A stretch of 64,000 nt of DNA from assembly GCA_009823395.1 (NCBI GenBank), contig CM020519.1, forward strand, positions 16,034,501 through 16,098,500, read 5' to 3'. This stretch comes from Thamnaconus septentrionalis (taxonomy: Eukaryota; Chordata; Actinopteri; Tetraodontiformes; Monacanthidae). Each line of letters begins with the position of its first letter. The first letter of the stretch is position 1. Position numbers and translations under genes: made by a program. A model generated the notes under the pieces. The model had not been told where the DNA came from, made no database searches, and was given only the letters and a program-made list of their open reading frames with translations. Shown here piece after piece: positions 50,183 to 61,665 of the stretch.

Positions 50183-51669
50183 CTCTAGAGCATACAGTTA
50201 TCAACATGCTATGTCATATTTGGTCATTGGGCCCAACACTGTTAGTGCAAGTACACAACCAGAAAGGCCTTCTTTTTTTTTTTTTTGTAAGAACAAAACA
50301 TAAACGAACAGCAGCAACGCCTCAAACCTTTTCCCACAGTGGTGATCCATGAAGGACCCTGCAGCCAGTCAAGACGACAGTACAAATGCCAGACAAGAAA
50401 AAGCCCAGGCTGCTACAGAGAGATACAGGCCTGGTCACAGGCAGACTAACAGCCTCTCTCTGCTAAATGCAGAGTGGTGTCAGGGGAGGGGAAAAAAGGT
50501 ACTGTCAGTTCGCCACCCGTCATCTTGTCTATTTATAGCACACCGTAATTAAACGGCGTACATGAAGCGCGAGTGGAGAAATGTACATCGTGCAGGGGAG
50601 GAAGAATGGAACGACGTTCGTCGAATTCGCACCCGATTGACAGTCGGGCTGGGGCTCATTTCCAGTGGAGGGGGGGCCGGATGGGAGCAGCGCCCCTGTT
50701 ATCAGTTCACCCTAGACAAAGACCCCCCCCCCTTTCCACACATACATGACAGTGGGCTTATTAATCATCTATTACCGCCGTCGCCCACGGAGCCCCACAT
50801 CACGGCTGCGACATCCCAGGACCCAGGCATTATTTGCAGCCCTCTCGCTCCGCCACCGTTCTTTCATCCGGTCACCGACCGTAATCCCTTCATTAGGCGG
50901 ACGGACGCAGCCTTTCTCGGAAAATTAGCAGCAGTGAAATGATGCAGCGACTTACTGTACGTGCATAAGCGGTCCGCCCTTATAACGCGTCGATGATCCA
51001 CAGCACACCACTAATCAGTCAATTAATCACCATCGCGCGATTTTAATCTCTTGCTTAGGCCTTACACCACATAATGGCTTTGAAACATTTAATTTCATGC
51101 CTTGATTACAAATGAGGCTCATTCTGATGCCCCGCTTGTCTGAAACCTCCCCCCACCAACCCCGCCGCACCTTCACTTTGGTCATTAGGAGGCGTATCGC
51201 ACGGCTTCTTAAAATGTCATACGGAGCGTTGAAGCCTTTTGAATGTGTTTTTCAAAAAAGGACATATGGTTGGTATTGTGTTCCGTCTGTAGTGTCGCGA
51301 CAACAAAAAAAAGGCAATCTTTGAGTCCTGTTCAGAGAGCGAGCCGGCCTGTTTGGCTTTGTTGATTCCAGTCAATGCAGCTACAAAACCAGCTCATGTT
51401 TATTTATCGCACGCTTGATATCGAGAGCTTAGTTCGGCAAATGGGAGGGAAATGGAAATGTTTGATTTTGAAATGCAAATGTTGAAGGGTAACTGTTCCT
51501 GTTAAAATGGCGTTGTCTAATTGGTCATTTAGTAAAGGCGTTGGTGGTAATTATGCAAGGAAAAAAAACAACTTTTTTACAAATATCTTTTGCGTCTTTT
51601 TCGGCTATTACCGAAAGAAAAAGTAAAGAAAAAGGGCTGCATACATTTGAATTTGACTTCACTCAACTT

Positions 51670-51797
51670 TATACATTCACACCCATTGGTGTATGAATGT
51701 GTGTGTGAATGGGTGAATGAGAGGCCAATGTAAAGCGCTTCGGTGTTCCGTGGAGTTGCTGGAAAAGCGCTACATAAGTGCAGTCCATTTACCATTC
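51670..51797 (+). repeat. Retroposon 3'-end-like fish repeat
   Basis: GAATGTGTGTGTGAATGGGTGAATGA, TGTAAAGCGCTTCGG and AAAAGCGCTACATAAGTGCAGTCCATTTACC form a motif series I recognise from the 3' part of dispersed fish retroposons. The family assignment is uncertain. Confidence 0.5.
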
Positions 51798-51931
51798 ACA
51801 TATTCATTCTCGTGGAGAAGCATGAACAGGCTGAAATGAAGATGGATCAACGTTTGGTTTTTGCTCACGTCATTTTCTTCCTAGATTTGTTTATGTCGTT
51901 GAGTCGTCAGTCCAACAGTCAACTTAAATAC

Positions 51932-51960
51932 CCAGCGTACTTCATATCAGAGTACGCTGG
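51932..51960. repeat. 10-bp-arm hairpin
   Basis: CCAGCGTACT at 51932-51941 and AGTACGCTGG at 51951-51960 are perfect inverted repeats with a 9-base loop. Confidence 0.8.
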
Positions 51961-52599
51961 AGGAGCTAGAAGCGCTTAATAGGCGCTTGGCGGCGCCTTC
52001 CCTGAATGATACAGTCCTATCTTGATTCGAAACGCGGCTCCGATGACAGAAACGCTAATGTGATTTGTTCGCGTCGCGCCTCAACGGTCCGGTGACAGGA
52101 GGAGCAGACGGAAATGATTTTCAACAGGCCGGAGAGTTGGTTGAGTTTGGAATTTTTTTTTTTTTTTTTTTTTTTTTTCCTTTTGTGCTCATATGGGCCA
52201 GACGGAGGGGATACGTTTCTGCTCAATTAACACATTTCACACCCATTTCCACCTGCCTTGTTGCCTCTAGAAGGTAATTTTAAGACGTGCTGTGTTATTT
52301 ATTCATGAGGCCGGGGCATATGGTGGCCTGTTAAGTAGTCGGCATTAAAAAGGTCCGTTATTGTGCCAACCTCATTTCGCCAGTGTTTCCTAACAGGAAA
52401 GTGTCCCTGGCCCGTCAGTGAACTCTCACAGAAACGAGAGAAAAAAAAAATCTATTCTCTCTTGTTTTCATTCATTTATTCGGGACTGAGCCTCAGCGAA
52501 GGCCTGCTCTCATCAGAGCAGGACTACGCAAGGCGAAGTCTTGATTGTTTTTTTTTAAGGTTTATTCTTATTCTTCCGCCGCCCTTTTGCGCTCAAATT

Positions 52600-54560
52600 T
52601 GACTCCCTGACCATAGAAAATATGCGAATTTTTTTTGCCACATGGTGCAGAAATTGGTGAAAATTTCATAAAATGAAGAGAAAAAGGCAAAATTCCACTC
52701 TCTAGCGCCACCTACAGCCATCAAAAATTTTGAAATGGGCCTAGCTTCCACTAGGAAGGTCGAAAAAATATGGGGAAAAATTCCACGTGTTCGTCTCTTC
52801 AAGCCCGACATTTCGTATGCTCTAACTATCGTCCGACATACAGGAAGTGAGTTATTTCCACCTTTTTGATTTCACGTTAAAAACTAACTACTATCTAAGG
52901 TCGTAGAGACATGGGGCCAACACCCACGCGTGCGGTACATCCAGACCTATTTGCTGATATGCTGACCTTTGACCCCAGACAAACCGGAAGTGAGCTCGCG
53001 TCACTTGTTTGGAACAGAGTGAAAACACAAGGCTCAGAAAGCGCAAGTCCGACGGGCTTCAAAATTCAGTATGACATAGACTGGACCTTCATTCCACGGA
53101 ATCATCAAACAAAAAGTGAAAATTTCAAAACGTTTTCCTGCAACGGCCCTCCAAAGTCGACGCACATTGAAAATTGAGCAGAAATCGCTCAAAATCCCGC
53201 TGAAAAAATTAAAATGCCTCTAGCGCCCTCTAGGAAGGTCGAAACGACATGGGACAAAAACCCACGCATTCCATGGATAGAGACCTACATTCTGACACTC
53301 GGAAGTTAGCTATTTCCACTTCTTTGAAATCATCCAGAGTGACAGTACTCAACAAACCGTTAATGCTGCAAGTTTCAAACCTTTTGTATTACACAGACTA
53401 GACTCTCAGAAGGTCAACGTAAAAAGAATGGTCCGGATGCGTTTCATTTTATAATCCTTTAAAGTTGATGCATGTCAAAACTGACCAAAAAACACACCAG
53501 AAAACGCAGAAAATGCACCTAGCGCCCTCTAGGAACATCGAAAATTGGTGCAACAAAAACCCACGCGTTCGTCTCATCAAGCTCTACGTCGCGTACGCTC
53601 TAATTTTTGAAATCCGACAAACAGGAAGTTAAATATTTCGAGTTGTTTGAGATCGCCACAACGAAAAAGAACGAAGTCCGTTTTTTCACTCACCATGCCT
53701 ACACCGTTATTCACACCCCGGAAGCTCTTAGCTAAAAAATGAGACCAATATCTTTCCTGTAGACGCCGAAATGGCGGAGTTCTGAGCTTAGATGTCCATG
53801 CTTGCAAAAGCGGAGCTAACGGAGCTAGCGGCGCTAACTCTGCTCCTGCAGGTTGGGAGCCCCTCACGCCTTTCTCTTTCTCTCCCTCTTTTTCAACAGA
53901 CACATACTGTAAATGGCTGCAGTTTTCTTTATGAAAGTGCTACAGACGTCATTCAAACATCCACGTGTTTGTCTCATCAAGACCTATATTTTACATTTGA
54001 CAGCCACTTAAAAAAAAAATGCTGGTAAAAAAATATGCATCATTTGCATACACGGGCATATCATGATTAGACCTCTTGTCCAGGTTTTTCAACACACAAA
54101 TGCCTGCAGTTTCCTTTACAAAAGTGCTACAGACGTCATTCAAACATCCACGTGTTTATCTCATCAAGGCCTATATTTTACATTTGACAGACACTTCAAA
54201 AAAAATTGCAGGTAAAAAACATGCATCATTTGCATACACAGGCATATGATGATTAGACCTCTTCTCCCTCTTTTTCAACACACAAATGTCTGCAGTTTCC
54301 TTAAGGGAAGTCCTACAGACGTCATTCAAACACCAATGTGTTTGTCTCATCAATACCTTTATTTTACATTTGATAGCCACTTCAAAAAAAAAAAGTGGTG
54401 GTAAAAAATCAGCATCATTTGCATAGACTTCTTGCAGAGTCAGCAGATGTCGCCGGGCGTCGGCAGAGGACGGGGGTCAATTACAGGCGTCGGCAAAGGT
54501 CGGGGGTCGCGTCGGCCACGGTGGCTCAGTCCCGCAAACGCTGCTTGCAGCTTTAATTTA
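52600..54560 (-). repeat. Complex fish interspersed repeat with internal tandem units
   Basis: The right end (54560) is the inverse of the AAGCTGCAAGCAGCG terminus seen at 946. Inside, the phrase CTAGCGCCxxCTAxxAAGGTCG followed by ACCCACGCGTTCG and CGGAAGTxAGxTATTTCC recurs near 52700, 53215 and 53515. Then three copies of a unit of about 190 bases follow (53889-54430). Many short frames exist but none resembles a transposase. It is an old, probably composite element of the same family as the 946-1380 fragment. Confidence 0.7.
53889..54430. repeat. Three tandem copies of a 186-196 bp unit
   Basis: Copies start with TTTTTCAACACACAAATG-like sequence at 53889, 54085 and 54271. Each contains CTACAGACGTCATTCAAACA, a TATATTTTACATTTGA-type segment, an A-run and CATCATTTGCATA. 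The third copy is cut at about 54430 by the GC-rich terminus. Confidence 0.9.
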
Positions 54561-55513
54561 TTCATTTTGTTTGCTTCACTTGTGCTAAAACACATCCTTT
54601 GTCAAATCAGCCCCATGTGATGTCACATGTTGATGTTCCACTGGGCTCCACTATCTGGGAAGGCTTTTATGCCTGATTTTTCTGCCCTTCCAAAAATGTG
54701 CAAGGAATCATTTTTTAGCTAGCTTTGATTTTGGTAGCGGCCAATCAAACAAGAATGCTGTATTGGAGTCCAGTATTGAGAAAGATCGGGAAAATAGTAA
54801 GTATAGAACCTTTAAGTGAAGACATTAAGAATCTTTCTTAACTGGAGTGAAAAAAAAAAAGAAATACTGGATGCCGTAGCTCATATAATCCTTTTTTCTG
54901 CCTTTCATATGTGCCTGCTTCAGACAGCACTCCTGTGGTGCGTTGTATTTCTCACATAACGTTGAAGAAATGTACTTTTATTCACACAACCGTCCTTGAA
55001 AAAGAAAAGTGCCTAACATCCCTGAACACAATGTGTACGAAAAACAAACTGTAAACATGCTGTGGTAGAATTTCCTTGTTTTACTTTAAAAAAAAAAAAA
55101 CCTTAGATGGAAAAGAAAACCAAGTGCCGAGTTTTGTTTTCCCTTCTTTATTCCTTTTTTGCCATTTCCAGTCACCCAATCCTCAACTCGCACAGCAGAA
55201 TATGCTGCGCGCAATATCATTAGTGTTAGGTCGTCGTGAGCCATACGTTCGGCTGCCTCATGGCGCGGCTCAGGCAACGCAGGGGCAACTGCGTCCTGTC
55301 ATGAGGCAGCCCCCGGCCTCTCGCGTGCGTTACGTCCTCGCCAATCGATAGTGGGACGGCTTCTCGCTGGAGCCGAGCATGACTTGTCTCCCCCGTGTGT
55401 GGACGGGGAGGCCGCCGGCAATGAAAACTGTTATATGGCCCAGTAGTGCTGACAGGTTTCTTTCTCCTTCTCCTCCCCCTCCCCTCCTCCCTGTTCCTCA
55501 TTTATTTCTCCAG
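54561..55513. other. Non-coding region before the tmem121 acceptor
   Basis: No exon recognised. The last 60 bases form a strong polypyrimidine tract leading to the AG at 55512-55513. Confidence 0.45.
55453..55513 (+). promoter_or_regulatory. Strong 3' splice acceptor
   Basis: A nearly pure C/T run from 55457 followed by CATTTATTTCTCCAG. It is the best acceptor upstream of the tmem121 start codon. Confidence 0.5.
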
Positions 55514-57198
<1,685 letters not shown>

Positions 57199-57922
57199 CC
57201 GCCAGCGGCGGGCTGAGGAAAAAAAGGCTCTTTTTCTTATTTTTTTGTTTGCTGTTGTTGTCGTCCATCTTGTTTTTTTTTCTCTCCGGGAGAGCCGACA
57301 GGAACTTTGATGGAGGAATCGGCCGCGTGGCAGGATGATATTCGGCTCTCGTCGTGCAAACTGCTGCAAGAGGCTTGCAGGGCGATTTTCAGCATCACCT
57401 GCCTGCCAGAGCGCCGGGTAACCCCGCTCTTGACGGAGGGCGGCGACGTGTGCAGACTTTGAAAAAAAAAAACAGAAACAGAAAAACATAATAATCAGAA
57501 GCTTTTGTTGTGCTATACCGTGTTTTGTTTTGGGTTTTTTTTCGATTTCTTTCGAGAAGCCTCAGAGACAATCTAACCTGGACCAGAGAAGATTTTACAT
57601 GCAAGACGGACGGTCTGCACCCTTTATCTTGTACAATATCTTTTTCAAAAAAAAAAAAAAGATAAAAACTGGTCGCTTTTGAAAGTGTAGCTCCTCCCGT
57701 GCTGACGCAAAGGACAAAGCAGTCAACGTGGCTGCCTGAGGTCGAGGAGGAGCGGGGTTCTTCACCCGCTGGAGGTGGAGGAGACGTTTTTCCTCGGTTT
57801 TTCTCCTGGTGTGTTTACTTGCACGGAGAGAAGAGGCTCGGTGGGAGCCGCTGCCTCGGTCAGCAACAGAGCTCAGCATAACACCGCCCACCACATGCAG
57901 CTGGGCATCTGGGCACACATAC

Positions 57923-57924
<2 letters not shown>

Positions 57925-57958
<34 letters not shown>

Positions 57959-57978
57959 CGCGTGCGTGCGTATGCGCG
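57925..57978. repeat. (GT)n/(GC)n tract in the 3' UTR
   Basis: About 15 GT units then GCGTGCGCGTGCGTGCG. Confidence 0.95.
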
Positions 57979-58253
57979 CCTGAGAAACAGATCGAAATCT
58001 TTTCGGAGCAGATGCGAGACGATGGAAGCAGGATGTGACACGACAATTTGCAAAAGAGACAAATACGAGGAGGGATGTCAGGCTGGAGGCGGAGGAGATG
58101 ATGACGATGATGTGATGGGGTCAAGATAGTTTTTGTTTCCTGTACTGTACATTCCTGTCCAATGAACTCAAGTTTTACAAGGATTAGAAAAAAAAACACC
58201 TTTCAGATGGGGAAAAACAGACAATACGCAGAAAATACACAGAAAATATTTTT

Positions 58254-58311
58254 CTGTTATTATTATTATTATGATTATTATTATCATCATCATTATTATT
58301 ATTATTATTAT
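58254..58311. repeat. Imperfect (ATT)n repeat in the 3' UTR
   Basis: ATT units with ATG and ATC interruptions, just upstream of the first poly(A) signal. Confidence 0.9.
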
Positions 58312-58344
58312 GTGCATTCTTTAATTGGTGGAGGCCAATGTTTT

Positions 58345-58350
58345 AATAAA
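58345..58350 (+). terminator. Polyadenylation signal AATAAA (proximal)
   Basis: Canonical hexamer 1147 nt after the tmem121 stop codon, with a G-rich then T-rich stretch downstream (GGGGGG at 58358, TTTCCTTTTT at 58379). Confidence 0.5.
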
Positions 58351-58407
58351 GTTATAAGGGGGGAAAAAATTACGACAATTTCCTTTTTCAAATGTCTATT
58401 GTGATGA

Positions 58408-58413
58408 AATAAA
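58408..58413 (+). terminator. Polyadenylation signal AATAAA (distal)
   Basis: Second canonical hexamer, 63 nt after the first, followed at once by a T-run (ATTTTTTAT) and a TG-rich element (CTTGTGCTTTTC), a usual downstream-element arrangement. It may be the main end of the transcript. Confidence 0.5.
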
Positions 58414-58430
58414 TATTTTTTATCTAAACC

Positions 58431-60552
58431 GACTGCTTGTGCTTTTCCCCCAGCAAAACAACAGCAGCTCCACGATTACACAACTGCAGCTCCGCATCCT
58501 GAAAGATGTATTGCAGCGAAGGAGAGGCACTAGCGCGCTAGCGTGCACATCAATATTTAGGCCACCCCGCCCCTTGCTTGACTCCCAACATACATCGCAG
58601 TCTCTGCCCCTTCGGGCTGCCTCGTCTCGTGTTGTGTTCCTGCAAAGGCAAGCAATTATCTGGTGACGAAACATCAGTTTTATTCTTCTTTGCAAAATAA
58701 AAAAAAAACGAAATCTAGCCGCCTTTGATATCGGCCCACTGTGACCCGGATGACTGAAAATCTTTCACGGATCTGACAAGACGTCCAGTTCGGCTTTACT
58801 GCGGTGGCGGCAATCCCTCGGCCCCGCCTCCCCGACCCAACCCCCGAGCTGAGCGCCGTCAACGCTAATCTTCACTGCGGCGAGTCGGCGTCAATTATCA
58901 AAAGGAAGTCTCGCGGCTGACAGATGCCCTGCACCCCGCGTTACCATGGAGAATTTTATTGGCTGTGTCACGACGGGACGAGGTGGAGGTCAGCCGCGCG
59001 GCCGAGCGGCCACTTTGCTGTCGGCTGGTTAACGAAGGCCAACTGCTGATGTCAGCGCGGGGAGGCGAGGATTTCTCAGGCGCCGCTCGCTCCGTCATCA
59101 GCGAGCGGAGAAGCGCCAGGCGTGAGGGATGTTTCTTTGTGCACGAGATCGTAAAGTGTACCCCGACTCGCCGGAAATGAAAAGATTAGAAAAAATAAAG
59201 GCCGCAGCTGTAGATCTCAGCTTCTGAAAGGAAAATGTATCTGCGCACGTGTTTAAAAACTCTACCCAAGGCTGCTGCCTTGACGGGGGGCTGGCTTGCG
59301 TGCCTCAAGGACCCTGTGGGCTATGTTGGCATGGGGCTGAAAGATTAAAGTCCCTGGTAGGTTCAAACAAGCCAGGCAGGTCACGTCAAGTGAGGAGCCA
59401 GACAAAAAAACAGCACTGGTCGTCCAGGTTGGGGGTTGCGCTTGGCGCTTACAACCCCACCCCGAAAAAACAAAAACTGTTGCAGAAACCACAAAATCAG
59501 TGGTCCAGAAGAAACTCACGCCAAAACATGGCAATATTATGGCGGCAGATGAAAACCCAGCTCGGGGAAGTCGGCCACTGGAAGATGAGTCTTCTGAAAC
59601 ATGAACCAGTATCCGTCCGCGACCGTGGTTGAATGTCAAAGACCCGGCAAGTAATCAGAGAGATGCAGCTGGCGAAGGACAGTGGCCTCATGTCCTAACC
59701 TGGACCAAGGCGATCGGTAAGTAAGCGATGTCAGTGAGTAACGTGTTGACCTGCAGCGTCCTCGGCAGAACACACGCACAGGCTTCACACTTGTATTCGT
59801 GTCTGCGCACGAGCGCTTGATTTTTCTCCCAGACAGTTTTTTTTTTTTTTCTCTCCCCGCAACGAAGAAGAAGACCCGTGAAGCCCACCGCCCCCCGCCG
59901 GAGACGCTGAAGAAAATTATGAAAGTGCTGATTTCACAGCGCATGTCAGCCGCGCCGCTGACGCCAGCTCATCAAGCGGCCGAACCGACCGTTTAAGTGG
60001 GTGAGGAGAAGCGGTCAGATTGAGCCGCGCCCGCCGCCGCCGCCGCTTCGCCCCGCATCTTCTCTGCAGAAACACATCGATCGCTCCCCGCTGATGGGGG
60101 TATTAAATATTTCTCAGGCACATCCTTTCCATTCTGCCCGTCGGCCTTCACTTGGGCTTGCTTGCCTGTCGTGCCGACGCTCTCCGGTACGCGTCAAATT
60201 ACCAACGTGAATGTAATATGACCTCGATATGGATCTTCCTGTCTTTGGGAGAAGTCGGTACTCTAGGTCTTTATTTGTAGCCTTGAATCCAACCCCTGCT
60301 AAATTAGTCAACAGAGAAGATATGACGGAAACCAATGTTAAACTTTTTGTGGTAGAGTTTCAGCTTCCTATGAATTGGATTCTGTGGTGCTTTGTGCAAG
60401 GAAAAAAGGCGGCCCAGGAAGACGTCTCAGTCATAGTTGGCTTTCAGGCATTTTGCAAGTTGTTTAGTTTTCAATAGACTGACAAATACTAAAGGAAAAG
60501 GGAACAGTTTTCAACAAAGTCATTAGCAGAATTATTATCATCCAATGGATGG
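58431..60552. other. Downstream flank
   Basis: No exon recognised. CpG-rich patches occur near 58800-59110 and 59990-60060, and a LINE-like fragment at 59249-59720. Confidence 0.4.
59249..59720 (+). repeat. Possible LINE 5' fragment
   Basis: AACTCTACCCAAGGCTGCTG, AAAGGACCCTGTGGGCTATG-like wording, GGTCGTCCAGGTTGGGGGTT, and later GGCGGCAGATGAAAACC and CCAGTATCCGTCCGCGAC resemble the start of fish LINEs with an endonuclease ORF. A 127-codon frame covers it but has no motif I can name. Recognition by memory only. Confidence 0.35.
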
Positions 60553-60594
60553 ACACTACTGTTGAAAAGTGTGGTGTCACCACTCATTCAAGTC

Positions 60595-60668
60595 CGCAGA
60601 GTATTCAAGATCATTATTCCATGAAACTGGATACAGTTTCATGGAATAATGATCTTGAATACTCTGCG
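60595..60668. repeat. Perfect inverted repeat: 35-bp arms, 4-base loop
   Basis: The left arm 60595-60629 and right arm 60634-60668 are exact reverse complements with no mismatch, separated by GATA. Arms begin CGCAGAGTATTCAAG and end TTCCATGAAACTG. The sequences outside the arms are not complementary. Confidence 0.97.
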
Positions 60669-60870
60669 ATGATTATGAGAGCACAAAAATCAGTCAAAAT
60701 GTGCTTCATGTTATGGGAACATTTGAGTGTTTAATGAAAACCACTTCCGATGTCTAATTAAAAAGGGACTGAGAGAATTCTGAGATTGTAAAATTCTGTG
60801 TGAACACACGAAGAGTAGGCTGTTTTGAAGAGCCTAAAATATAAACCATGGTGCTTTGTGTCGTGAAGAG

Positions 60871-60951
60871 TCAGAGGAAGGAACAGGAAGAGGAGGAGGA
60901 AGAACAGGAAGAGGTGGAGGAAGAGGAGGAAGAGGTGGAGGAAGAGGAGGA
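60871..60951. repeat. Purine-rich minisatellite-like tract
   Basis: GGAAGAGGTGGAGGAAGAGGA-type units give about 80 nearly pure purines. The Leu/Pro-rich frames on the other strand are artefacts. Confidence 0.9.
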
Positions 60952-61665
60952 TCCGATCCCTCCTGCTGGAAGGCATAAATGAGTGGCTGCAGGTGTGTCT
61001 GCCTCTCACGACACCTCCAGCCGTCCACCAAACCAGCGTCGTTTGGCACTGCGTTATTTGTAAGTTCTTGCTTCATACATTTGTTTGTTCATGTTGTGGC
61101 ATTCTGATTGATTGATTTCATCTGTAATATTTATATTGTTTGGAATTGAATTTAACCATGCTAAGTTGAGCCTTATGTATTTGTGTCAGCCACACATTCC
61201 CCTGAATAAGAACAACTTCAACTGCATCCTGAACTCCGAGGCTCTTGGTGTCCGACCGCACTCCCATTTTGTTAGCTAACCTATGTTGTCACCAGCACAA
61301 CCAAAGTAAAATTTAACACTTTGTTTACTCTTTTATGGATTAGCACACACAACTAGGTGTGATTATAAGACAAAGCTTTGTTTTAGAAAATATAATATTT
61401 TTTTTGGCAGTTTTAAAGTATTTAACTTCTGTACTGATGGCCACATATTGCACACTAGATATTCATTCTCTAAAATCACATTCAATTAGACATTCAAGGC
61501 AACAACTGTCAGTATAAAGTCTGTATGCTATATGTGTTCAGCACATTCCTCACTGGTTTTTCTCCAGCCGGAATGTTCTAAGAGCATTCCAGTCGATTAT
61601 TTCATGAAGCTGGCGACGATGGAGTTCAATGCAGAAGTGAGTCGGTGACCCCAAACTTTTGAACG

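Larger units (their letters stand above)
50183..52599. other. Non-coding region
   Basis: No exon recognised. It contains a T-rich run (50271-50286), a TAAT-rich segment (50990-51120), a LINE-tail-like repeat (51670-51797), a short hairpin (51932-51960) and a T-run (52153-52178). Confidence 0.4.
57199..58430 (+). other. tmem121: tmem121 3' UTR
   Basis: Sequence after the TGA stop up to the poly(A) signals. It contains T-rich and A-rich tracts, a (GT)n/(GC) block at 57925-57978 and an imperfect ATT repeat at 58254-58311. Two AATAAA hexamers lie at 58345-58350 and 58408-58413. The sequence after about 58430 changes character, so cleavage is expected near 58365 or 58430. No other reading frame here resembles a protein. 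Confidence 0.6.
60553..61665 (-). mobile_element. Degraded Tc1-like element
   Basis: The inner parts of the termini, GTTGAAAAGTGTGGTGTCACC (60561-60581) and the mirror of GGTGACCCCAAACTTTTGAAC (61644-61664), agree at 18 of 21 positions. The segment before the right end (ATTCCAGTCGATTATTTCATGAA) resembles the subterminal region of a common Tc1 family. No transposase is left. It contains the perfect hairpin at 60595-60668 and a GAAGAGG-rich tract at 60871-60951. Confidence 0.5.
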
